A DNA stretch of 64,000 nt from assembly GCA_016743945.1 (NCBI GenBank), contig JADGFI010000015.1:1-64000 (forward strand). Direction: 5' to 3'. A model generated the notes under the pieces. The model had not been told where the DNA came from. It made no database searches and saw only the letters and a list, made by a program, of their open reading frames with translations. The position numbers and the translations under genes were made by a program. Source of the DNA: Desulfobacteraceae bacterium (GTDB lineage Bacteria > Desulfobacterota > Desulfobacteria > Desulfobacterales > Desulfobacteraceae). Shown here one piece after another: positions 47,498-55,200 of the stretch (the stretch's first letter is position 1; every line of letters begins with the position of its first letter).

Positions 47498-48649
47498 ATG
47501 GGGAATGACATATACTTTACACGAGATCACAACCAAGTTCGCAGGGCCGTCAGAGACTTTGTTAAAAAGGAAATAAACCCCTTTGTTGATGAATGGGAAG
47601 AAAAAGGAATGACGCCCCTCCATGCGCTTTTAAAAAAAATGGGGAATCTGGGATTTTTAGGCATACGATACGATGAAAAATATGGGGGAATGGGGCTTGA
47701 TTACTGGTATGAGTTAGTCTTCCTTGAAGAGATAGCACATATTAATTGTGGCGGTGTCCCCATGGCAATTGCGGTTCAAACAAACATGGCAACACCGGCC
47801 ATTGCTGATTTCGGGTCTGATTATCTTAAGGAAACATACCTTGCCCCGGCAATAAAAGGGGATATGGTTGCTGCAATTGCAGTAACAGAACCGGATGCAG
47901 GATCCGATGTTGGCGCGTTAAAATCATTTGCAAAAAAAGAGGGCGACCATTATATTTTAAACGGTTCCAAAACCTTTATCACCAACGGGGTTCAGGCTGA
48001 TTTTTTAACCCTTCTTGCAAGAACAAGTGATGAACCCGGATACCACAGTTTCTCTTTATTTGTCGTTCCCACTGATCTTAAAGGATTTTCTGTCAGTAAA
48101 AAACTGGACAAGCTGGGTATGAGAAGCTCTGATACGGCGGAACTATTTTTTGATAATGTAAAAATTCCTGCTCAAAATCTCATCGGTGTTGAAGGAGAAG
48201 GCTTTATCCAGCAGATGCAGCAATTTCAGCATGAACGATTCAGCGCGATTCCAACAGGGTATATCTGTGCGGTTGATATCATAAATGAGACCATTGAATA
48301 TCTAAAGGGAAGAATCGTTTTTGGAAAACCGCTCATTAAAAAACAGGTATTACGGCATCGGATTGCCCAATGGCTTGCAGAAGCTGAAGCCTTAAAGCAG
48401 TTGGCCTATCATATCGTCCAAATGAAAATGAAGGGTCAGGATGTGACAAAAGAAATTTCCATGGGGAAACTTCTATCCGGCCAGCTTCTTGTTAAAGTTG
48501 CCGATGGATGTCTGCAAATGCATGGTGGTATGGGGTTTATGAACGAAATGAAAATTTCAAGATTTTTCAGGGATACCAAGCTCATTTCCATTGGCGCCGG
48601 TGCGAATGAAGTGATGTGTGAAATTATATCCAAAACAGCAGGGTTATAA
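47498..48649 (+). CDS. Acyl-CoA dehydrogenase, citronellyl-CoA dehydrogenase-like (second of a pair)
   Basis: A 383-residue paralogue of the preceding gene, the same length and very similar throughout (for example both read KKEINP, WYELVFLEE or WYELIFLEE, and TSDEPGY-SFSLFVVPTD). The CGGVPMAIAVQ motif and the helix-G Glu in FQHERFSAIP are conserved; the C-terminal site again reads SIGAGANEVMCEI without Glu. Differences concentrate between residues 245 and 265 (TGYICAVDIINETIEYL against LTYIGIEEMIKETVEYI), next to the likely substrate pocket. The pair may have split chain-length ranges or form a mixed enzyme. Confidence 0.88.
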   Translation: MGNDIYFTRDHNQVRRAVRDFVKKEINPFVDEWEEKGMTPLHALLKKMGNLGFLGIRYDEKYGGMGLDYWYELVFLEEIAHINCGGVPMAIAVQTNMATPAIADFGSDYLKETYLAPAIKGDMVAAIAVTEPDAGSDVGALKSFAKKEGDHYILNGSKTFITNGVQADFLTLLARTSDEPGYHSFSLFVVPTDLKGFSVSKKLDKLGMRSSDTAELFFDNVKIPAQNLIGVEGEGFIQQMQQFQHERFSAIPTGYICAVDIINETIEYLKGRIVFGKPLIKKQVLRHRIAQWLAEAEALKQLAYHIVQMKMKGQDVTKEISMGKLLSGQLLVKVADGCLQMHGGMGFMNEMKISRFFRDTKLISIGAGANEVMCEIISKTAGL

Positions 48650-48666
48650 TGGGGAGATGAACCAGA

Positions 48667-49662
48667 ATGTTTATAGCTGAGAAATGTGATTTATGTGGAG
48701 ATTGTTTTGTTAAATGTCAGTGGATGGATGTTGATCGAACCCAGTCTGTTTTATGGATAAAAGAACTTATTGCGGGAAAGAACTCAGAAGTTCTGGGAAA
48801 ATGTTTGACCTGTTATGCCTGTAATGAATATTGTACCCGTGGTGCAAACCCTTTTGATCAAATCGCAATTCTTCAGGAAAAATATCATACACTGTTTCCA
48901 GAGGAAACCGTTGCGATGATGGAACAAAAATATATTTTTTCCGGGGAAATAAAAAACCCGCCGGCGGCGGATCGGATCATGTCTGTTTGCGTTTTTGGAA
49001 AATCGGATGCGCATTTGATCCAGGGAGAATTGTATAACCTGCCCCAGGTTTCAGGAAAACCTTATTTTTGCTGGATCATGTTCAGCCACATGGGAGCCGC
49101 AAGCGTGCAGAAGAAACACGCCCAAGAATTTGTGGATAGACTGGCCGAAACAGGTGCAAAGGAAATTGTCTGTTTCCATGATGACTGCTATTCAATGCTG
49201 GCAAAAATAGCCCCTGATTACGGGATTCACGTTCCTTTCAGGCCGATCCATCTCGCCGAGTATCTGGTGGAATGTCTCAAAGCAAACAAGGGCAAGATCA
49301 CCCCCTTAAATATTGATATCGCCTACAACAGGCCCTGTGCCTCCAGATTCACACCCGAAAAAGAGCACTTTATTGATGAAATTTTTAAAATTACAGGCGT
49401 TAACCGTGTAAAAAGAGTATATGACCGTGAAAATGCCCTCTGCTGTGCTGGCTCTAAACTGCTGCTGGGAAAAGGAGACCCGAAACCTGACCAGGAAAAA
49501 AATTTTAAGGATGCCAACGATGCGGGAGCCAAAGCCATGGTTTGCCTGTGTCCTATTTGCATGCATTCTTTTTCAGTCACCGCCGCTGAAATGAAACTGC
49601 CGTTGATTTTTCTGGGCGACATCGCAAGGATGGCCCTGGGAGAACTGGAGTGTTCTTTATAG
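48667..49662 (+). CDS. Heterodisulfide-reductase-like Fe-S protein (HdrD/GlpC type)
   Basis: A 331-residue redox protein. Two [4Fe-4S] motifs are complete: C7, C10, C13, C17 and C46, C49, C52, C56. Two cysteine-rich CCG-type domains follow: HDDCYSML near residue 174, RPCASR near 222, NALCCAGS near 255 and CPICMHSF near 294. Such proteins pass electrons to or from quinones, disulfides or flavoproteins. As the last gene of operon B it is a candidate electron acceptor for the two dehydrogenases, since no electron-transfer flavoprotein gene is nearby. A bidirectional hairpin follows 53 bases later. Confidence 0.82.
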   Translation: MFIAEKCDLCGDCFVKCQWMDVDRTQSVLWIKELIAGKNSEVLGKCLTCYACNEYCTRGANPFDQIAILQEKYHTLFPEETVAMMEQKYIFSGEIKNPPAADRIMSVCVFGKSDAHLIQGELYNLPQVSGKPYFCWIMFSHMGAASVQKKHAQEFVDRLAETGAKEIVCFHDDCYSMLAKIAPDYGIHVPFRPIHLAEYLVECLKANKGKITPLNIDIAYNRPCASRFTPEKEHFIDEIFKITGVNRVKRVYDRENALCCAGSKLLLGKGDPKPDQEKNFKDANDAGAKAMVCLCPICMHSFSVTAAEMKLPLIFLGDIARMALGELECSL

Positions 49663-49714
49663 CGACCTTTTGAGTCAGCAATCTTCAGGTCAATTTATAT
49701 AATTTTCAATTCTA

Positions 49715-49753
49715 GGGGGTTAGGGACAAAAGACCCAAAAAGTCCCTGCCCCC
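49715..49753. terminator. Hairpin between the convergent Fe-S protein genes
   Basis: GGGGG and AGGGAC on the left pair with GTCCCT and CCCCC on the right, with a small internal mismatch and a 14-base loop. It lies between the convergent genes ending at 49662 and 49767 and could stop transcription from both sides, though no long U-run follows. Confidence 0.5.
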
Positions 49754-49766
49754 ATTGGTAAATTGC

Positions 49767-50840
49767 TTACCCATCCTGCTCCGCTTTATATCTTTTGGTC
49801 AAAAACTCTGAAATACTGGGTGGGTGGCTGATCTTAGAACGCTGTACAAGGTCTACGGCTTCTGTGGGACAGGCAGGGGTACAGACCCCGCAACCGATGC
49901 ACACATCTTTGTTAACCTTGGCCACATCGTTATCACCCACGACAATGGCGTCCATGGGGCACCTGTCTTCGCAGGTACCGCAGCCAATGCAAAGATCACC
50001 GTTCACCTGGGCCATATAATTTGAAACGGACATGGTATAAAGGCCCATGGTCTTTTGGGTGAGCAAAAATGCACAACAGCAACCGCAACAGTTACAAATG
50101 GTACCGACATGACCATCAATATTGTCCACAGAGTGTACGAGGCCTTCCTCATTGGCTTTTTTTAATATATCTAAAGTTTCTTCTATTGTAATTTCCCTGG
50201 CCATACCCTGCTCAACCATATACCGTCCCATGGAGCCAAAATGCAGACAATTTTCAAGCGTATGGTCGCATCCTTCACCCACAGCTCTCTTCATTTGACG
50301 ACATGGACAATAGGCAACTGCACAAAAACTTTGCTTTTCCACTAGCGGCCTTAAAGCATCCAGAGGCAGGATATCGCTTGAATTTACAAGCGTCTTGGAT
50401 ATGGGAAGGACCCTCATTACCGGCATCCCGGCCCGGGCCAGTTCCGCCCCATAGGCCTCTTTTCTGTACTCGAGCCAGAGCGGGGCTAATTTACGGGCAA
50501 TTTCAGTATCTTTTCCCGGCCAGTAAGGGGTTTCGGCCCAACCGACTATAGAAGGCAAAAGCCGGTACTTTCTATCTTGTCCCGGTCGCTGGATCGTGAA
50601 GACAGTCCCGTTTTTGGTCATGCCCTCTAAGATTTTTTCAAGAGCGTCTGGTTTTTCAGGGATCATTTCCCTTAACTCGGATAATGCTTTGTTTTGCATC
50701 GGAAGCCTTATTGCAACCTGAGCTTCTTCGACCGGAAAAAGAATTTTGAGAATTTTTGTGAGGGACGGGGACTTCGGACTCCCCACAACCCCCTGGTCCA
50801 AGTGCCTGGCTAATTCGTCGTATAATTTTGTGCCGTCCAT
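49767..50840 (-). CDS. 4Fe-4S ferredoxin-domain protein
   Basis: A 357-residue protein. The C-terminus carries two ferredoxin motifs, CIGCGTCEDRCPMDAI and CIGCGVCTPACPTEAV. Before them is a Cys-rich CNCCGCCCAFLLTQ stretch and an earlier AYCPCRQMKRAVGEGCDH segment that may hold another cluster. The N-terminal half is a winged-helix-like domain (YDELARHLDQG, EKILEGMTKNGTVFTIQ). This architecture is common next to acyl-CoA catabolism genes of sulfate reducers; its partner is not known. It is the last gene of the sigma-54-controlled operon starting at 54932. Confidence 0.8.
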   Translation of the reverse strand: MDGTKLYDELARHLDQGVVGSPKSPSLTKILKILFPVEEAQVAIRLPMQNKALSELREMIPEKPDALEKILEGMTKNGTVFTIQRPGQDRKYRLLPSIVGWAETPYWPGKDTEIARKLAPLWLEYRKEAYGAELARAGMPVMRVLPISKTLVNSSDILPLDALRPLVEKQSFCAVAYCPCRQMKRAVGEGCDHTLENCLHFGSMGRYMVEQGMAREITIEETLDILKKANEEGLVHSVDNIDGHVGTICNCCGCCCAFLLTQKTMGLYTMSVSNYMAQVNGDLCIGCGTCEDRCPMDAIVVGDNDVAKVNKDVCIGCGVCTPACPTEAVDLVQRSKISHPPSISEFLTKRYKAEQDG

Positions 50841-50906
50841 GGTTATCCTCCTTGGGGCATATTATCCTGATTTTTAAACAAACCGATATCTTCTATCTTG
50901 TCTTCT

Positions 50907-52619
50907 TTATTTTTTATTGACGGCTTCTGCACGTAACGGCTTTTTATCTAACTTGCCGACACTGGTCAGGGGCAACTCTTTTCGGATATGAACAACTTTG
51001 GGCACCTCGTAAGGTGCCAGTTTTTTTCCGGCAAAAGCGATAATTTCTTTTTCGAGTGCTGCGGTGTCGCCACCAAAGGCATATTCTGGTGTCAAAGAGA
51101 CAAACGCTTCAACCATTTCTGATCCGGGGCGTTTGAGATTTGGTACTCCCACTGTGGCCGCGATGTCCACAGCCGGGTGTGTTGCCAAAACATCCTCCAC
51201 TTTTTTAGAAAATACCTTGAAACCGCTTACAATGATCATATCCTTTGTTCTATCCACGATGGTCAGATACCCATCTGCGTCCTGAATCACCACGTCGCCC
51301 GTGTGAAGGTAGCCCTCGGCGTCAATGGCATTTGCGGTTTCTTCGGGCTGGTTGTAGTATTCCTTCATCAGGTGAGGACATCTGACCAGCAACTCGCCGG
51401 CTTCGCCCTGGGGAACGAGTTCACCGGTTTCCGTACCTATAATTTTAATATCGGTGTTTATCATGGGCAATCCCACCGTACCCAGGCGTTTCTCTCCTCT
51501 GGCCGGGTTTATGACTGCAATGGCCGTGGTTTCGGTCATGCCATAAAGCTCGATGAGTTTATTTTCACCGATGATTTCAAGCAATTCCTTCTGAGATTGT
51601 ACCGGAAAAGGAGATGCGGCCGAGATGCACTGCTCCAGATTGGTGTGGTCCAGTTCCTTGAATTTCGGATCGGCCATCAGTAGATAATACAAAGAGGGGA
51701 CATTGGCGATCAACCAAGGCCGGTATTTATCAAGGACTTTACAGGTGAATTCGGTATTGCGCGGATCCGGCAGAAGAATCTGGGTCCAACCGTTATACAC
51801 AGATAGTTCGTTGAACACCAATCCGGCGATATGGAACATGGGAAAGGCTGAAAGAACCGCGCCAGAATTTTTATCCCAATCCATAAAAGTTGTGGCAATA
51901 AGGATTTGAGCCATATTGTTGCGATGGGTCAATACGGCACCTTTGGGCTGGCCGGTGGTGCCGCCGGTATACATGATAAATGCGGGATCATCCGCGGTCA
52001 ATTTGACATTCGGTGCATCAATAGGATATTTCCCGGTTCTAATTATATCTTCAAATTTTATAACCTGTTTACCTTGAATTGGCGTTATCTTGCCCGAGGG
52101 CAGCTTTTTTAAAAGCTTACCCAAAAATTGTCTGTATTTCGGCAAAAAACCGCCCACACTCGCACCGATAATCAGTTTTAAATCCGGCAGTTCAGGTGCC
52201 AGGTCAGCAACTCTTTTGGCAAATATGGCATCCAGGGTGACAAGGCCCCGGGCTTTGCCATCCTTGAGCTGGTATTTCATTTCATCGGCCGAAAGCAGGG
52301 GGGAGACACCGGTGCTGATGCATCCGGCCTTGAGCGTCCCCAACCAGGCAATGGTATATTCTGGAATATTGGGAAGGTTTATGCCCACCACATCTCCCTT
52401 CCTAAATCCGTTTTTAATCAGCATGTGGGCAAACATATTGGCATAGGCATCCAATTTCCCGAATGTAATTTTAACATCCATAAAAATCAAAGCGATTCGG
52501 CCAGGGGCTTCTTTAACTGTTTTGGTTATAAGGTCAATGGGATCTGCTTCAAAAAGTTCAGGATCCAGGTCTTCCAGGTCAAGGCCATACGATTTTTTTT
52601 GAAATTGCTCTTCGTGCAT
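50907..52619 (-). CDS. AMP-forming acyl-CoA ligase
   Basis: A 570-residue ANL-family ligase. IMYTGGTTGQPKGAVLTH near residue 215, ELYGMTETTA near 355, HTGDVVIQDADGYLTIVDRT near 445 and TSVGKLDKKPLR near the end are the expected motifs. The start at 52619 follows AAGGAG at 8 bases and is preferred to a longer frame to 52661. It probably activates a medium- or long-chain acid. It lies 66 bases before the Fe-S protein and 72 bases after the MaoC-fold gene. Confidence 0.88.
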   Translation of the reverse strand: MHEEQFQKKSYGLDLEDLDPELFEADPIDLITKTVKEAPGRIALIFMDVKITFGKLDAYANMFAHMLIKNGFRKGDVVGINLPNIPEYTIAWLGTLKAGCISTGVSPLLSADEMKYQLKDGKARGLVTLDAIFAKRVADLAPELPDLKLIIGASVGGFLPKYRQFLGKLLKKLPSGKITPIQGKQVIKFEDIIRTGKYPIDAPNVKLTADDPAFIMYTGGTTGQPKGAVLTHRNNMAQILIATTFMDWDKNSGAVLSAFPMFHIAGLVFNELSVYNGWTQILLPDPRNTEFTCKVLDKYRPWLIANVPSLYYLLMADPKFKELDHTNLEQCISAASPFPVQSQKELLEIIGENKLIELYGMTETTAIAVINPARGEKRLGTVGLPMINTDIKIIGTETGELVPQGEAGELLVRCPHLMKEYYNQPEETANAIDAEGYLHTGDVVIQDADGYLTIVDRTKDMIIVSGFKVFSKKVEDVLATHPAVDIAATVGVPNLKRPGSEMVEAFVSLTPEYAFGGDTAALEKEIIAFAGKKLAPYEVPKVVHIRKELPLTSVGKLDKKPLRAEAVNKK

Positions 52620-52691
52620 ATTTTCGTCTCCTTTTCTGATCTCTACCAATGATAAACCCAAAATATCCTGGAGGAAAACCCCTATTTGATT

Positions 52692-53183
52692 TTACCGGGG
52701 TGCCTCAAAAATGACTTTTTCCGTAAAAATCAACACCACTTTGTTATGTTGATTTTTCAGGGTATGTTTTAAATCGACAAGGGTCTGCCCGTTTTTTGTT
52801 TTCCGATCAACGGTGGCTTCAAGTTCCACACCCAAAGTATCTCCAGGATAAGCCGGTTCCTTTATTACAGCTTCAATACCTACCCCGCCATGGAAAAATC
52901 CTAAATTTTCATTTTTTGTGATCTGAACCACAATATCCATTAGTCTGGTAGAGACCAATCCTGTCCCCAGAGAGATGAGGAAGGGAGCCGGAGCAAACCG
53001 TTTGTTATGGTTCCCTGGCATCTTTTTTTTTACCCAGTCCATATCAATAAAAGGGGGCGCATGAAGTCCCGTGAGGTTTACAAAATTTACAAGGTCTGTT
53101 TCCGTGATGGTCCGCCTGTGAGAGACGAAACTGTAAACTATTTTATTTTGCTCATCCTCTTTTATTTGAATATCATTGGACAT
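52692..53183 (-). CDS. MaoC-like hotdog-fold protein without the hydratase dyad
   Basis: A 163-residue single hotdog domain resembling FAS1-type MaoC dehydratases. The stretch FVNLTGLHAPPFIDMDWVKK aligns with the motif that normally reads GD...P-x-H-x-D; the catalytic Asp and His are replaced by Leu and Phe. APAPFLISLGTGL and FHGGVGIEAVIKEPAYPGDTL are family-like. It may therefore be a thioesterase-like or binding protein rather than a hydratase. It lies between two acyl-CoA ligase genes in the sigma-54-controlled operon. Confidence 0.7.
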   Translation of the reverse strand: MSNDIQIKEDEQNKIVYSFVSHRRTITETDLVNFVNLTGLHAPPFIDMDWVKKKMPGNHNKRFAPAPFLISLGTGLVSTRLMDIVVQITKNENLGFFHGGVGIEAVIKEPAYPGDTLGVELEATVDRKTKNGQTLVDLKHTLKNQHNKVVLIFTEKVIFEAPR

Positions 53184-53264
53184 CTATCTTCTTTCCTTTT
53201 TTTAAATTCCTTAACCAATCCTTATCAAGTATTTGTTAAGGTAGCGTATCGGGATCGGTAAAAA

Positions 53265-54932
53265 TTATTTTCCACTGACAATATCAGTAACCTTTTTTAT
53301 CAAAGCCTTAAAATCTAATTTACCGATTCCAGACATTGGCCACAATCCATCCCATTCGATAAAATCTTTTGGAATTTCATAAACAGCCATTTTCCCCTTA
53401 CACTCCTTGCGCAATCTATCACTTGTCTGCAATTTTTTTCCTTCTTTCATTCGAATGCAGGACACAATGCGGGTTGACCAATAGGGATCCGGTAGACCCA
53501 CCGTTACAACATCTTCAAAATCATCGGGAAATATTTGTAACAGCAGGCTGGACACATAGGTGGTAGAAACATTTTCGCCCCCGGATTTGACCACATCCCC
53601 TAATCGTCCCAGGAAAAAAAGGAGCCCGCCTTCCATATAACCATAATCTCCGCTGTGGAAATACCCTTCATCGTCATATTGCTTTTGTGCCTCTTCTTCC
53701 TGTTTGTAATACCCGCTGAACATGAACGGGCTTTTATAACAGATCTCTCCATGACTTCCATCCGGAAGCCGGTTGTCGGTTCCAATTTCTTTTATAACAA
53801 GTTCAACGCCGGATATGGGTCTGCCATTTCCGGTTTTTCGCATTTCATGGATAATACAATCCGGCTCAATAAAAGTTATTAACGGACCGCTTTCAGTCTG
53901 GGCATATAAGTTGCTGAAAATAACCTGGGTATCTTTGTGCCATTCTTTAACAATCATCTCATAGGTGTTTGGTGTGACACAGGAAGCGGCCTTTGTGACG
54001 CTGCATTTATACGGACCGGCCGTCAATACTTTGTTAATCGCCTGAAAATGTGCGTCAAACCCAAATGTCGTGTTAGGTTCATATTTTTGCATGATTTCAA
54101 CTGTTGTTACCGGGTGAAAATTTTCCATAAGGTAGAGGGTTGTCCCGGTTAGGGCAAGCGCCATATTCATGGCAGCCAAGCCGCTGTTGTGATAATAAGG
54201 GGCAATATTGATATAGGAATCATCTTGTGTATAAAACAACCCACTGGTAATTGAGTTTACAGTGGCCAGGGGCGGGCGATGATTCCAAAGGGCGCTTTTT
54301 GACAAGCCTGTGCTTCCGGAAGTCTGGCACATAAACTGTACATCCGTGCACTTGGCATTTTGAATCAACTGATTTATTACCTGGGAATCATACCCTTTAC
54401 CGTTTGATATCAATTCGTTGAAGTCCAGGAACCCGTCATGTTTGGTATTGGTACGACTGAGGCTGACCATATGGGTCAGGCGGGGAATACTGTCCGAAGA
54501 AATGTCACCAGAATTAATAACAAGGTCTGGAATTGAAAGTCTCAATAATTCAATATAATCCCGTCCGGCATTTTGATCAATTGTAAAAATGACTTTCGGG
54601 TCATTCCTATGGAGAATTCCATTGAGTTCGATTTGACCCCAGAGGAGATTGAGCGGGTTGATCAGAGCGCCGATCTGTAATGCCGCAAAATAGACATAGG
54701 TAAATTCCGGGCAGGAAGTCGGCAGCATGGCAACATGATCTCCCGGTTTTACACCCAGATTTATCAATGACTGGGAAAGCTGATTAACATTTTCCTTGAG
54801 TTCTTTGTATGAAATATGTTGATCCTCATATACAATTGCTGTCTTCTCAGGGCGATCCTGGCATGTTTCAGCAAATAATTCTTGAACAGTCGAATGATAC
54901 CATTTGTTGGTTACTTGCCGTTTGTGTAACAT
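53265..54932 (-). CDS. AMP-forming acyl-CoA ligase, first gene of the sigma-54 operon
   Basis: A 555-residue ligase with a less usual P-loop, FMCQTSGSTGLSKSALWNH, in which the phosphate-binding Thr/Ser and Lys remain. NLYAQTESGP, HSGDYGYMEGGLLFFLGRLG and the final Lys in SGIGKLDFKAL are present. Its upstream region carries a sigma-54 promoter (55030-55045) and palindromes, with a divergent activator gene beyond. It probably activates the acid whose presence switches on the operon. Confidence 0.87.
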   Translation of the reverse strand: MLHKRQVTNKWYHSTVQELFAETCQDRPEKTAIVYEDQHISYKELKENVNQLSQSLINLGVKPGDHVAMLPTSCPEFTYVYFAALQIGALINPLNLLWGQIELNGILHRNDPKVIFTIDQNAGRDYIELLRLSIPDLVINSGDISSDSIPRLTHMVSLSRTNTKHDGFLDFNELISNGKGYDSQVINQLIQNAKCTDVQFMCQTSGSTGLSKSALWNHRPPLATVNSITSGLFYTQDDSYINIAPYYHNSGLAAMNMALALTGTTLYLMENFHPVTTVEIMQKYEPNTTFGFDAHFQAINKVLTAGPYKCSVTKAASCVTPNTYEMIVKEWHKDTQVIFSNLYAQTESGPLITFIEPDCIIHEMRKTGNGRPISGVELVIKEIGTDNRLPDGSHGEICYKSPFMFSGYYKQEEEAQKQYDDEGYFHSGDYGYMEGGLLFFLGRLGDVVKSGGENVSTTYVSSLLLQIFPDDFEDVVTVGLPDPYWSTRIVSCIRMKEGKKLQTSDRLRKECKGKMAVYEIPKDFIEWDGLWPMSGIGKLDFKALIKKVTDIVSGK

Positions 54933-55029
54933 TTTACGTCTCCATTTTTTTAATTAAATGTATCAGAGCCACTACTCCCCTATAAAAACTTTTTCCTGAC
55001 ATGACGTCTCTAACTGTATTTTTTTTAGT

Positions 55030-55045
55030 AGCAGTATCTGTGCCG
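55030..55045 (-). promoter_or_regulatory. Sigma-54 promoter for the ligase operon
   Basis: The minus strand reads CGGCACAGATACTGCT, with GG and GC 10 bases apart; it differs from TGGCAC-N5-TTGCW at the first base and at one T of the -12 box. It lies about 100 bases ahead of the ligase start codon and faces away from the activator gene. Confidence 0.7.
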
Positions 55046-55069
55046 AAGGGACCAGAAACGCATAACCAA

Positions 55070-55160
55070 TTGTAATATAACATTATATTACAAATCTGCC
55101 ATGGGTGGATGTTTCAACTTTATCCGTACATGTTTCATTTTTGTAGCACTGTTACAAAAA
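55070..55160. promoter_or_regulatory. Palindromic activator sites between ligase operon and its activator gene
   Basis: TTGTAATATAA-CA-TTATATTACAA (55070-55093) is a perfect inverted repeat with 11-base arms. TTTTTGTA-N7-TACAAAAA (55138-55160) is a second perfect repeat. Both share TTGTA/TACAA ends. They lie 30-120 bases upstream of the sigma-54 promoter and just before the activator gene, where both activation of the operon and autoregulation could occur. Confidence 0.6.
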
Positions 55161-55200
55161 TCGTGTTACGCTGAAACAAAATTAAAAGAGGAGAGACCCG

